Positions 53,857 to 62,275 of a DNA stretch of 64,000 nt are shown piece by piece. Numbering within the stretch: position 1 is the stretch's first letter; the number at the start of each line of letters is the position of its first letter. The DNA is from CAIVVT01 sp052145115 (GTDB taxonomy: Bacteria; Acidobacteriota; Terriglobia; Bryobacterales; Bryobacteraceae): assembly GCA_052145115.1 (NCBI GenBank), contig JBKQPG010000028.1:170019-234018 (forward strand). The letters are read 5' to 3'. The position numbers and the translations under genes were made by a program. The notes beneath the pieces were generated by a model. It did no database searches, was not told where the DNA came from, and saw only the letters and a program-made list of their open reading frames with translations.

Positions 53857-54126
53857 ATGTCGCGCCGACCACATTCCGGCTCCGGGGCGCCCGACGCCCC
53901 CACGTTTGAGCAGAATCTCGACCGCCTCGAAGGCATCGTCAAGCGGCTGGAGGAGAGCGAACTGCCGCTCGAAGAGGCGCTCAAGCTCTTCGAGGAGGGA
54001 ACGGCACTCAGCGAAGGCTGCCGCAAGCAGCTCGAGGAAGCCGAACACCGCGTCGAGATTCTCTCCAAACGCGCCGGCAGCGTCGTCGCCAAACCCCTGG
54101 ATGACACCCCCGCTGGTGAGGAGTAG
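53857..54126 (+). CDS. xseB: Exodeoxyribonuclease VII small subunit
   Basis: An 89-residue helical subunit. The family core is clear: FEQNLDRLEGIVKRLEESEL then EEALKLFEEGTALSEGCR. It pairs with XseA, which is not in the window. It opens the xseB-ispA-tlyA-nadK set and ends 3 bases before the ispA GTG. Confidence 0.95.
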   Translation: MSRRPHSGSGAPDAPTFEQNLDRLEGIVKRLEESELPLEEALKLFEEGTALSEGCRKQLEEAEHRVEILSKRAGSVVAKPLDDTPAGEE

Positions 54127-54129
54127 CCC

Positions 54130-55029
54130 GTGGAAACGCAGCCCTTGCCGGTGGAAAAGATGACCATCCAGGAGTACCTTGCCGATCGCGTCCGGCTCAT
54201 CGACGCGGAGCTCGACCGGCTTCTGCCGCCCGCCGCGCTCCCTCCGGAAACCATCCACCAGGCGATGCGCTACAGCGTCTTCGCCGGTGGCAAGCGCATT
54301 CGGCCGGTCCTGTGCCTGGAGAGCGCCCGCGCCGTCGCCGGCCACGATCTTCCCGGCGCCGTCTCCATCGCCTGTTCGCTCGAGTTCATCCACACCTATT
54401 CGCTGATCCACGACGATCTGCCCGCCCTCGACAACGACGACTTGCGCCGCGGCCGGCCCACCAGCCACAAGGTCTTCGGCGAAGCCATGGCCATTCTCGC
54501 CGGCGATGCGCTGCTCACTTTCGCGTTTGAGGTCGCCGCCCGTCACGGCACTGCGCGCCTGGTCGAGGAGCTGGCTTGCGCCTCCGGCGCCGTCGGCGGC
54601 ATGATCGCCGGTCAGGTGCACGATCTGGAAGGCGAACATCAAGCGCCCACGCCCCAGTTGCTGGAGCGCATCCATCGCGCCAAGACCGGCGCGTTGCTCA
54701 AATCCAGCGTCCGCATGGGCGCGATTTTCGCTCACGCCTCCGAGGAACAACTCGACGCCCTCTCGCGCTATGGCGCACACATCGGCTTGGCCTTCCAGAT
54801 CGTCGACGACATCCTCGATGTCGTGCAATCCTCCGAGGCGCTCGGCAAGACGGCTGGCAAGGACGCCGCGCAGCACAAGATCACCTTCCCCGCCGTCTAC
54901 GGCCTCGACCAATCGCGCCGCATGGCCGAACAGGAGCGGCAGAACGCCCAGGAAGCGCTCCAAGGTCTGGGGGAGCCGGCCCAGCGCCTGCGCGAACTGG
55001 CCGGCCTGATCGTCGAGCGCACGGCATGA
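54130..55029 (+). CDS. ispA: Polyprenyl (farnesyl) diphosphate synthase
   Basis: A 299-residue isoprenoid chain-elongation enzyme. The first Asp-rich motif is in SLIHDDLPALDNDDLRRG (DDxxxxD form typical of bacterial FPP/GGPP synthases) and the second is FQIVDDILDVV. FAGGKRIRPVLCLE precedes them. It starts at GTG 54130; its last codons overlap the tlyA ATG (ATGA, 55026-55029). In many bacteria dxs follows ispA, but here it is absent from this position. Confidence 0.95.
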   Translation: METQPLPVEKMTIQEYLADRVRLIDAELDRLLPPAALPPETIHQAMRYSVFAGGKRIRPVLCLESARAVAGHDLPGAVSIACSLEFIHTYSLIHDDLPALDNDDLRRGRPTSHKVFGEAMAILAGDALLTFAFEVAARHGTARLVEELACASGAVGGMIAGQVHDLEGEHQAPTPQLLERIHRAKTGALLKSSVRMGAIFAHASEEQLDALSRYGAHIGLAFQIVDDILDVVQSSEALGKTAGKDAAQHKITFPAVYGLDQSRRMAEQERQNAQEALQGLGEPAQRLRELAGLIVERTA

Positions 55030-55784
55030 AGGCCGGCCGTCAGCGCATCGATCAACTGCTCGTCGAACGCAATCTGGTCGAGTCGCGCGAGAAGGCCCAG
55101 GCCCTCCTGCTCGCCGGCCAGGTCCTGGTCAACGGTCAAAAGGTCGACAAGGCCGGCGCCGCCGTCGACACCACCGCCAGCGTCGAGATCCTCGCCCGCA
55201 TGCCCTGGGTCAGCCGCGGCGGCTACAAGCTGGCCGCTGCTCTCGATCGCTGGACCATCGATGTCACCGGCTGCGTGTGCGCCGATATCGGCTCATCGAC
55301 CGGCGGTTTCACCGACTGCCTGCTGCAGCGCGGCGCCGCCCGCGTGCACTGCGTCGACGTCGGCGCCGGCCAGTTGCATTGGAAGCTGCGCACCGATCCG
55401 CGCGTCGTCCTGCACGAGGGTGTAAACGCCCGCTACCTCGAACCGGCCGTCTTGGGCGAACCCGTGCGTCTCGCCGTCTGCGACGTCAGCTTCATCTCTG
55501 TTACACTCATTCTCCCGGTGCTTCCTCCGCTGCTCGAGTCCGCTGGCGAGCTCGTTATCCTCGTCAAGCCGCAGTTCGAGGTCGGCCGCGCTCAGGTCGG
55601 ACGGGGCGGCATCGTGCGCGAGCCGGCGCTGCACGCCTCGGTTTGCCGTAAGGTGGAAGACGCGGCCCGTATGCTCGGGTTCCGGACCCAGCTCATGGAG
55701 AGTCCGCTGCCCGGCGCCGAAGGCAATAAGGAATTTCTGCTGTATGCAACTGATCGGCACTGTCGGGATCATCGCCAAGCCTGA
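55026..55784 (+). CDS. tlyA: TlyA family rRNA methyltransferase
   Basis: A 252-residue protein with an N-terminal S4 RNA-binding domain (RIDQLLVERNLVESREKA, then LVNGQKVDKAG) and an FtsJ-like SAM domain (ADIGSSTGGFTDCLLQ, ILVKPQFEVGR). TlyA proteins 2'-O-methylate 16S and/or 23S rRNA. The ATG at 55026 is chosen from the conserved S4 start; the upstream part of the frame is antiphase to ispA. The 3' end overlaps nadK by 41 bases. Confidence 0.93.
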   Translation: MKAGRQRIDQLLVERNLVESREKAQALLLAGQVLVNGQKVDKAGAAVDTTASVEILARMPWVSRGGYKLAAALDRWTIDVTGCVCADIGSSTGGFTDCLLQRGAARVHCVDVGAGQLHWKLRTDPRVVLHEGVNARYLEPAVLGEPVRLAVCDVSFISVTLILPVLPPLLESAGELVILVKPQFEVGRAQVGRGGIVREPALHASVCRKVEDAARMLGFRTQLMESPLPGAEGNKEFLLYATDRHCRDHRQA

Positions 55785-56604
55785 GGTCCAGCAGAACACC
55801 GAGCTGCTGCCGGGCCTGATTCAATGGCTCGGCGCGCGCGACATCAAGGTCCGCCTCGATACTGTCGCCGCCGAATATGTGGGCGCCGAAGGGTTGGATC
55901 GTTCCGTGGTGGCCGAGGGCTGCGAGCTCGTGATCGTCCTCGGCGGCGACGGCACGCTCCTCGCCGCCGCGCGCGCCATCGCCGGACGCGACATCCCGCT
56001 GTTCGCGGTGAACCTCGGCGGCCTCGGCTTCCTCACCGCCATCACCGTCGAGGAGCTGTATCCCGAACTCGAGCGCGCCCTCCGCAATGAGCATCGCATC
56101 GCCCGCCGCCGCATGCTCGCCTGCGAGGTCCAGCGCGCCGGGGAAACCTCTGCCCGCTACGACGCGCTCAATGACGTCGTCATCACCAAGGGCCAGATCG
56201 CGCGCATGATCGACATCGTTTGCAATGTCGACGCCCACTTCGTCTGCCGCTATCGGGCCGACGGGTTGATCATCTCGACGCCGACCGGATCCACCGCCTA
56301 TTCGCTCTCCGCCGGCGGCCCCATCGTGTTCCCCTCCGTGGGCGCTCTGTGCATTACGCCCATCTGCCCCCACACCCTCACCAACCGGCCCGTCCTGGTT
56401 TCCGATTCCAGCGTCATCCAGATGATCAATCTCGCCGGTCAGGAAGATGCCTACCTGACCATCGACGGCCAGGTGGGCCAGCCGCTCAAGGACCAGGATC
56501 GCGTCGTCTGCCGCAGCTCTCAAAAATTCGTCAGCCTGATCCGTCCGCCCCGCATGCTGTTCTTCGATGTGCTGCTCCAGAAGCTCAAGTGGGGTGAGCG
56601 TTGA
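55744..56604 (+). CDS. nadK: NAD kinase
   Basis: A 286-residue ATP-dependent NAD kinase producing NADP. The signatures are VIVLGGDGTLLAAAR, the NLGGLGFLT loop, LNDVVITKG and ISTPTGSTAYSLSAGGPIV. The ATG at 55744 gives the normal MxxIGIIxKP start but lies 41 bases inside tlyA. Its stop overlaps the TTG of the next gene. Confidence 0.96.
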   Translation: MQLIGTVGIIAKPEVQQNTELLPGLIQWLGARDIKVRLDTVAAEYVGAEGLDRSVVAEGCELVIVLGGDGTLLAAARAIAGRDIPLFAVNLGGLGFLTAITVEELYPELERALRNEHRIARRRMLACEVQRAGETSARYDALNDVVITKGQIARMIDIVCNVDAHFVCRYRADGLIISTPTGSTAYSLSAGGPIVFPSVGALCITPICPHTLTNRPVLVSDSSVIQMINLAGQEDAYLTIDGQVGQPLKDQDRVVCRSSQKFVSLIRPPRMLFFDVLLQKLKWGER

Positions 56605-57833
56605 AGAGGCCCTCGCTGACGGCCTGGATTTTCATCGCCATGGTCGCCGGCATTGCCGTCGGGCACTTCTTCCCCGAAACGGCGCGCGGCCTGTCTCTCG
56701 TCAGCACCATCTTCCTCCGTCTCATCCGGTCGATCATCGCCCCGCTGTTGTTCGCGACTCTCGTTTACGGCATCGCCGGCTCCGGCAGCGCCCGCGCCAT
56801 GGGCCGCATCGGCGTGAAGGCCATCGTCTACTTCGAGATCGTCACCACCTTCGCCTTGGCTGTCGGCCTCGCAGCCGTGAACCTCGTCCGGCCCGGCCAG
56901 GGGATCGCCATCGCCACGGCCGGCGCCGCCGCGTCGCCGCCCGCCCGCGCCACGCTGGAGGGCGTCGTGGAACACACCTTCCCCGCCAGCGTCATCGATG
57001 CCATGGCTCGCGGCGAAGTGCTGCAGTTGGTCGTCTTCTGCTTCATCTTCGGTTCCGCCTGCATCGCCATCGGCGACCGGGCCCGTCCCGTCGTCGATTT
57101 CTGCCGCTCGCTCGGGGAGGTGATGTTCGAGTACACGAAGTACGTGATGTACCTTGCGCCCCTCGGCGTCGGGGCGGCCATGGCCGCCACCGTCGGCGCC
57201 AAAGGACTCGGCGTGCTGGTCGGACTCGGCAAACTGATCCTGACCCTCTACGCCTCGCTGGTCGTCTTCGTCGTATTCGTGCTCGGCGCCGTCATCCTGA
57301 TCCTCCGCATCCCGCTCGCACGCTTCTTCCGCGCCGTCCGGGACCCCTTCCTCCTGGCCTTTTCCACGGCTTCCAGTGAAGCCGCGTTTCCCACTGCCAT
57401 GCAGAATATGGAACGCTTCGGCGTGCCCAGGCACATCGTAAGCTTCGTACTGCCCACCGGCTATAGCTTCAACCTGGATGGCACGACGCTCTATCTCTCC
57501 CTCGCCAGCGTCTTCGTCGCCCAGGCCGCGGGTCTGCATCTGGCCTGGTCGCAGCAGCTCATGATGATGCTGACGCTGATGCTCGCGAGCAAAGGAGTGG
57601 CGGGCGTGCCTCGCGCCGCGCTGGTCATCCTGGCGGGCACCCTGGCCAGCTTCAATCTCCCCTCCGAGGGCATCTTCGTGCTGCTCGGCATCGACACGCT
57701 GATGGATATGGCGCGGACTTCCGTCAACGTCCTGGGCAACTGTCTCGCGACCGCGGTCGTCGCGCGCTGGGAGGGTTACGATTTCACGCCCGGCGATGAT
57801 TCGCCGCACCCGCTGCCCGCGGCCGCCGGCTAG
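56601..57833 (+). CDS. Dicarboxylate/amino acid:cation symporter (DAACS)
   Basis: A 410-residue GltP/DctA-type transporter. The serine-rich hairpin SSEAAFPTAMQNM and the TM7 motif PTGYSFNLDGTTLYLSLAS bind substrate and cations. Eight helices and two hairpins are predicted. Substrates could be glutamate/aspartate or C4-dicarboxylates; residues do not settle it. TTG start in a TTGA overlap with nadK. It converges with the DUF1080 gene. Confidence 0.95.
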   Translation: MKRPSLTAWIFIAMVAGIAVGHFFPETARGLSLVSTIFLRLIRSIIAPLLFATLVYGIAGSGSARAMGRIGVKAIVYFEIVTTFALAVGLAAVNLVRPGQGIAIATAGAAASPPARATLEGVVEHTFPASVIDAMARGEVLQLVVFCFIFGSACIAIGDRARPVVDFCRSLGEVMFEYTKYVMYLAPLGVGAAMAATVGAKGLGVLVGLGKLILTLYASLVVFVVFVLGAVILILRIPLARFFRAVRDPFLLAFSTASSEAAFPTAMQNMERFGVPRHIVSFVLPTGYSFNLDGTTLYLSLASVFVAQAAGLHLAWSQQLMMMLTLMLASKGVAGVPRAALVILAGTLASFNLPSEGIFVLLGIDTLMDMARTSVNVLGNCLATAVVARWEGYDFTPGDDSPHPLPAAAG

Positions 57834-57862
57834 GTGGGGCGGAACTCCAGGTCCAGCCCCCT

Positions 57863-58507
57863 TCAGCGCCGCGTGAGCTCGCGGATCCAGATATCGCGGA
57901 ACAGCATTTCGGCGGTGCCGCCCGAATGCAGTTGCAGCGCGATCGTCCCGTTGTCAAAATGCGCGTTCGGATCGGTGTAGTCCACCATCGTCACGCCGTT
58001 CAGCCGGCAGATGTACCGGTTCCCGTCCACGATCAACAGGTATTCGTTCCACTCTTTCGGGCGCACCACGGTCTCGTTCTCCGGCGCCGGCCACACCAGC
58101 CAGCCCACCACCGCGTCGTACACCCCGCCGGTGTGGCGATTGATGTTGCAGTCGATTTCGAACTGCCCGCCCTGTGAGACGTCCACCGTGCCGGGCTTGA
58201 ACCTGGTGTGGTAGTACACTCCGCTATTGCCCATCTCCACGCACCGGAATCTCAACGCCAGTTGAAAATCCCGGTAGTATTTCACGGTTTCGAGATACCC
58301 GTAATTCTTGGTGACGGCCTTGCCCCTCACCGCGCCGTCCTGCTCCACGGTCCACTGCTCCACGCCCACGTTATGCCACCCCGTCAGGTCCTTGCCATTG
58401 AAAACCTGAACCCAGTCCTCGCCCGGTGGCCTGGTGCCCGGTGGTAATTGCGCCCCCAGCGCCATACACGTTGCGATCACCAACACAACGACTGCCAGAG
58501 TCCTCAT
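57863..58507 (-). CDS. DUF1080 (3-keto-disaccharide hydrolase-like) secreted protein
   Basis: A 214-residue protein with a signal peptide (residues 1-19) and one DUF1080 jelly-roll domain, a concanavalin-like fold. Typical features are FNGKDLTGWHNVG, GNSGVYYHTRF, EFEIDCN-like QFEIDCNINRHTGG and FRDIWIREL at the end. The family is greatly expanded in Acidobacteria and Planctomycetes and includes 3-keto-glycoside hydrolases. It follows glmM by 13 bases in the same direction. Confidence 0.92.
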   Translation of the reverse strand: MRTLAVVVLVIATCMALGAQLPPGTRPPGEDWVQVFNGKDLTGWHNVGVEQWTVEQDGAVRGKAVTKNYGYLETVKYYRDFQLALRFRCVEMGNSGVYYHTRFKPGTVDVSQGGQFEIDCNINRHTGGVYDAVVGWLVWPAPENETVVRPKEWNEYLLIVDGNRYICRLNGVTMVDYTDPNAHFDNGTIALQLHSGGTAEMLFRDIWIRELTRR

Positions 58508-58520
58508 GGGAAAACCTCCT

Positions 58521-59888
58521 TCACGCGCTCAAAGCCGTCACGATGGCGCTGGCGATCCGTTGGACGCGGAAATCCACGCGCTCTTCCGACGGGCCTTCCA
58601 CCATCACGCGGGCCAGCGGCTCGGTCCCTGAGAACCGTACCAGCACGCGCCCCGCGTCGCCGAACTCTTCCTCCGTCGCCCGAATCTCCGACTGCACTTC
58701 CGCCAGCGCTTCCAGCGGCCGCTTCACCTTGAACCGCACGTTTACCAGCCTCTGCGGATAGATGTGAAAATCGGCCGTGAGTTCGTCCAGGCTGCGCCCT
58801 GTCGCCTCTGACTGCTCAATCACCCGCAGCGCCGTCAGCAGTCCGTCGCCCGTCGTCGCGAACTCGCGGAAGATCACGTGGCCGCTCTGCTCGCCGCCCA
58901 GCGGCAGGTTGCGGCGCAGCATCTCTTCCAAAACGTACTTGTCGCCAACTGCCGTTCGCCGCAGCCGGATCCCGTCGCCCGCCAGCGCCCGCTCCAGGCC
59001 CAGGTTCGACATCACCGTGGCCACGATGACGGGCTCGTTCGTGTCGCCCCGCAGCCGTCCCTGCGCGTGCAGCGCCCGGCCGGCGATCAGCATTGCATGG
59101 TCGCCGTCGATCAGCTTGCCCCGCTGCGAGATCATCATGCACCGGTCGGCGTCTCCATCGAACGCCGCGCCGTAATCCGCGCCCTGCGCCAGCACCGCCG
59201 CCCTCAGCGGCTCGACGTGCAGCGCGCCGCAGTTCAGGTTGATATTGCGGCCGTCCGGCCGGCACGCGATCGCCACCACCTCCGCGCCCAGCATCGCGAA
59301 CAGCTCCGGGCCGAGGTAGGAGGCCGAGCCGTTGGCGCAGTCCAGCACGATCCGGCGTCCCTTCAGGCTCGCCCCGAAAGTGGAGGCCAGGTGCTCGATG
59401 TAGTGCCTGTCCAGGCTCGCGTCCGGCTCCACGCTCTCCGCGCCCGGCTCGCCTCCGCCGTTGGCCGTCGCGAATATGCGCTGTTCGATCCCGTGCTCGA
59501 TCTCGTCCGGCAGTTTGAAGCCCGAATGGTCGAAAACTTTCAGCCCATTATCGTGATACGGATTGTGCGACGCCGAGATCATGACGCCCGCGATGAAGTC
59601 CTCGACCTTCGTCAGGTGCGCCACGCCGGGCGTCGTCGTCAGCCCCGCGAACACCGGAATCGAGCCGCTGCGCCGTAGTCCCGCGGCGACCGTCGAAGCG
59701 AGTCCCGGACCGGACTCCCGTGTGTCCATGCCGATCACCACGCGCGCCGAATCGTGTCCCCGTTTCTGCGCCGCCGCGCCTGCCCATTCGCCCAGCGCCC
59801 GCCCGAACGCATACACCGTGGCCGCATCCAGAGGATACTCCCCGGCGACCCCGCGGATGCCGTCGGTCCCGAACAGTTGCTTGGCCAT
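58521..59888 (-). CDS. glmM: Phosphoglucosamine mutase
   Basis: A 455-residue enzyme converting glucosamine-6-phosphate to glucosamine-1-phosphate for UDP-GlcNAc synthesis. The N-terminus KQLFGTDGIRGVAGEYPL, the phosphoserine loop GVMISASHNPYHDNG, the metal site FDGDADRCMM and the sugar loop GEQSGHVIF are all present. It sits third in a cdaA-ybbR-glmM operon, an arrangement known from Gram-positives and many other phyla. Confidence 0.97.
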   Translation of the reverse strand: MAKQLFGTDGIRGVAGEYPLDAATVYAFGRALGEWAGAAAQKRGHDSARVVIGMDTRESGPGLASTVAAGLRRSGSIPVFAGLTTTPGVAHLTKVEDFIAGVMISASHNPYHDNGLKVFDHSGFKLPDEIEHGIEQRIFATANGGGEPGAESVEPDASLDRHYIEHLASTFGASLKGRRIVLDCANGSASYLGPELFAMLGAEVVAIACRPDGRNINLNCGALHVEPLRAAVLAQGADYGAAFDGDADRCMMISQRGKLIDGDHAMLIAGRALHAQGRLRGDTNEPVIVATVMSNLGLERALAGDGIRLRRTAVGDKYVLEEMLRRNLPLGGEQSGHVIFREFATTGDGLLTALRVIEQSEATGRSLDELTADFHIYPQRLVNVRFKVKRPLEALAEVQSEIRATEEEFGDAGRVLVRFSGTEPLARVMVEGPSEERVDFRVQRIASAIVTALSA

Positions 59889-59894
59889 GAATCC

Positions 59895-60548
59895 CTAGTG
59901 CTTGGAAATCGGCGCCAGGCTGATGCGCACCGCAACGTCGGACGCCGCCGGGAAGCTGACGCGCGGGTTGCTGATGTAAGCCACGGTCCGCGCGCGCCCG
60001 CTCTTGTCCAGCGCTCGCACGTCAATCGGATCGGCGTCCACCACGTCGATCGGGCGGACCTGGCTCTCTGGCCCCGTGATGGTCAGCATCGGCGGCGCGA
60101 TCTCCTCCACCACCGCCCGCATTCCAGGGGGCACGTTTGCCAGTCTCACACGCACCACGACGTCCTTCCGCAGCGGCGGTTCCAGCCGCAGCCGGATCTG
60201 CCCTGGTTCGGCCTTCTCCAGCCTCACTCCGCCCGGCAAACGGACGTTGTCGGCCGTAATCGAGAACGTCTTCTCGCCCGGCCCGTGGGCCTCGCTCAAA
60301 TCCAGAACCACCGGCGCGGGGTTGCCCGCGAAGCGCGTCAGCAGCGGCGACGGACCGCGCAGAATCAGGTGCGCGTGTTCGGCCATATCGTTGCTGATAT
60401 CGAGATCCGTTGGAATGTTGCGGTACTGCACCGGAACGCTCACCGACGCCGTCCGGTCGTTGGCCCCGTTAATCGCGATCCACAGCAGGCACGAGGCGGC
60501 CAGCGCCGCCAGCTTCCACCCCAGATTGCCGAACAGCAGGCGCCTCAC
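59895..60548 (-). CDS. YbbR-domain protein (CdaR-like)
   Basis: A 217-residue protein with an N-terminal transmembrane segment (LAALAASCLLWIAINGAN) and at least two YbbR repeats (VSVPVQYRNIPTDLDI, VTVRV-type strands around KDVVVRVRLANVPPG). In Gram-positives CdaR modulates the cyclase CdaA in the membrane. Its ATG overlaps the cdaA stop (ATGA, 60545-60548). Length is shorter than Bacillus CdaR, with fewer repeats. Confidence 0.88.
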   Translation of the reverse strand: MRRLLFGNLGWKLAALAASCLLWIAINGANDRTASVSVPVQYRNIPTDLDISNDMAEHAHLILRGPSPLLTRFAGNPAPVVLDLSEAHGPGEKTFSITADNVRLPGGVRLEKAEPGQIRLRLEPPLRKDVVVRVRLANVPPGMRAVVEEIAPPMLTITGPESQVRPIDVVDADPIDVRALDKSGRARTVAYISNPRVSFPAASDVAVRISLAPISKH

Positions 60549-61384
60549 GGCCGCACCTCCGGCGCTTCCGCCGCCTCTTGCGCCCGTGATTCGGCCGGTG
60601 CGATGCGGCCCCTCTGCGCAAACGGATGCTTCAGCCGCTCCGCCAGGCGTTCCATCGAAACATCAAGCTCGATCTCGCCTCCGGAAGCGAGTGAAATCGC
60701 GCCCCGCTCCTCGCTCACCACCACCGCCAGGCAGTCGCTCTCTTCCGTCACTCCGATGGCCGCGCGGTGGCGCGTGCCCAGTTTGCTCGATAACTGCGGA
60801 TTCATGGTCAGCGGCAGGAAACACGCCGCGGCGGCGATCCGGTCGTTCTGCACGATCACGGCGCCGTCGTGCAGCGCGCCGCCGGGCTGGAAAATCGCCA
60901 GCAGCAGGTCGCGGGTTACCCGGGCGTCGAGCGCGACTCCGCTTTCGATGAACGAACGCAGGCCGATGTCGCCTTCGAGAACGATCAGCGCCCCCACCGA
61001 GTGCTGCGCCAGGTGGCCCGCCGCCAGCATGATCTCGTCGCCCACCTCGCGCGTCTGGAAGCGGCGCTCCACGCTCATCCAGGGCCGTTCGCCCAGCCGC
61101 GCCAGCATCCGCCTGAGTTCGCTCTGGAACATGACGATCAGCGCGAAGGCCGTGTACGGCGCGATCGCCTCCAGCACCGCGCGCACCATTTCCAGGCCCG
61201 TCAGCACGGCCACGACGTAGGCCGCCACCACGGTCCCCAGCCCCAGGATGATGCGCGCCGCGCGGCGGCCGCGGATGATCATCGCCGACTGGTAGATCAG
61301 CAGTGCGACCAGCAGAATATCGATCACATCGCGGATTGAGAGCCGCGGCATTGCGTCGAGCAACTGGGTCAGGTAGTGCCGCAT
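60545..61384 (-). CDS. cdaA: Diadenylate cyclase (CdaA/DacA type)
   Basis: A 279-residue membrane enzyme making cyclic di-AMP from ATP. Three N-terminal transmembrane helices (about residues 18-95) precede the DAC domain with LHDGAVIVQNDRIAAAA and GTRHRAAIGVTEESD (the DGA and RHR motifs). A C-terminal Ala/Glu-rich tail follows. First gene of the operon; its 5' region (61385-61528) is shared with the divergent Yip1 gene. Confidence 0.95.
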   Translation of the reverse strand: MRHYLTQLLDAMPRLSIRDVIDILLVALLIYQSAMIIRGRRAARIILGLGTVVAAYVVAVLTGLEMVRAVLEAIAPYTAFALIVMFQSELRRMLARLGERPWMSVERRFQTREVGDEIMLAAGHLAQHSVGALIVLEGDIGLRSFIESGVALDARVTRDLLLAIFQPGGALHDGAVIVQNDRIAAAACFLPLTMNPQLSSKLGTRHRAAIGVTEESDCLAVVVSEERGAISLASGGEIELDVSMERLAERLKHPFAQRGRIAPAESRAQEAAEAPEVRP

Positions 61385-61486
61385 TCTGTGCGCGCCGGAG
61401 ACGTCAGCTCACGGCGTGTCTGACTTTTCAGTCTACCTGACCCTCCGCCGCGTCCACGCGCCGCGCCGGTTCCCCCCGGTGCACCA

Positions 61487-61515
61487 TTGCGGCCGGGTTG
61501 CCACACGGGTACAAT
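61487..61515 (+). promoter_or_regulatory. Candidate promoter of the Yip1-family gene
   Basis: TTGCGG (61487-61492) and TACAAT (61510-61515, 5/6) are 17 bases apart. The start codon lies 14 bases beyond the -10, so the leader would be very short, with AAGGAA inside it. Confidence 0.4.
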
Positions 61516-61528
61516 TCAAGGAACTCTC

Positions 61529-62257
61529 ATGGCTACCCAACCCTCCGCCGCTGCCCCCGCACCCGAACCGGTTTCCCCGGTCATGGGCCTGATCGACGTT
61601 TTCATCAACCCCGGCCGCCTGTTCGCAGGGCTCGCCGGCATGCCGAAATGGGGCTGGCTCCTGCCCCTGGCCATCGGCGTGCTCGTCGCCGTGGTCATAC
61701 AGATCGTCTTGCACCCCTACTCTGCGCGCGCCGTACTGGGCATGATCACCGACGATATGTCACCCCAGATGGCGCAAGCGCTCCGTGACAGCGCCGCCAA
61801 GCCCGCCGTGGGCTGGAGCCTGATCTGGCAGCCGATCGGATATGCGATTGCGGTCCTGATCGGCGCCGGCGTTCTCACCGGCCTGGCCACTATGTTTACC
61901 GCTAAGGGCAAGTTCATGCTGCTCTTCACCGGCCTGATGTTCGCCAAGCTGGTGCTGGTGCCATCCCAAATCCTGACTTACGTGATCGTCAGCCTGCGGG
62001 GCGTGGACTCAGTCAACAACATGATGGACCTGATTTGGACCATCGGGCCGGCGATGTTCGTGACCAGCAACAAGCTGCTGTTCAACATCCTCACCCAGAT
62101 CCAGATCTTTGAAGTCTGGTACTTCGTGCTGCTCGTGATTCTGGTCGAAAAGGTCACCGGCGCCAAGCGCGGCACCTGCATCCTCGTTGCGGCCATTTAC
62201 TGGCTTCTCGGCGCCGCGGTCCAGGTGGGCCTGCTCGCCATGACCGGCCTGCACTAA
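61529..62257 (+). CDS. Yip1-family membrane protein
   Basis: A 242-residue protein with an Ala/Pro-rich N-terminal tail, a short motif LIDVFINPGRLFAGL typical of bacterial YIP1 proteins, and five predicted transmembrane helices. Its function in bacteria is unknown; eukaryotic Yip1 acts in vesicle traffic. The ATG at 61529 is preferred over an upstream frame start at 61487 because AAGGAA precedes it. It converges with pgk, with 18 bases between stops. Confidence 0.75.
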   Translation: MATQPSAAAPAPEPVSPVMGLIDVFINPGRLFAGLAGMPKWGWLLPLAIGVLVAVVIQIVLHPYSARAVLGMITDDMSPQMAQALRDSAAKPAVGWSLIWQPIGYAIAVLIGAGVLTGLATMFTAKGKFMLLFTGLMFAKLVLVPSQILTYVIVSLRGVDSVNNMMDLIWTIGPAMFVTSNKLLFNILTQIQIFEVWYFVLLVILVEKVTGAKRGTCILVAAIYWLLGAAVQVGLLAMTGLH

Positions 62258-62275
62258 GCGGCGCTCCCGCGCGGC

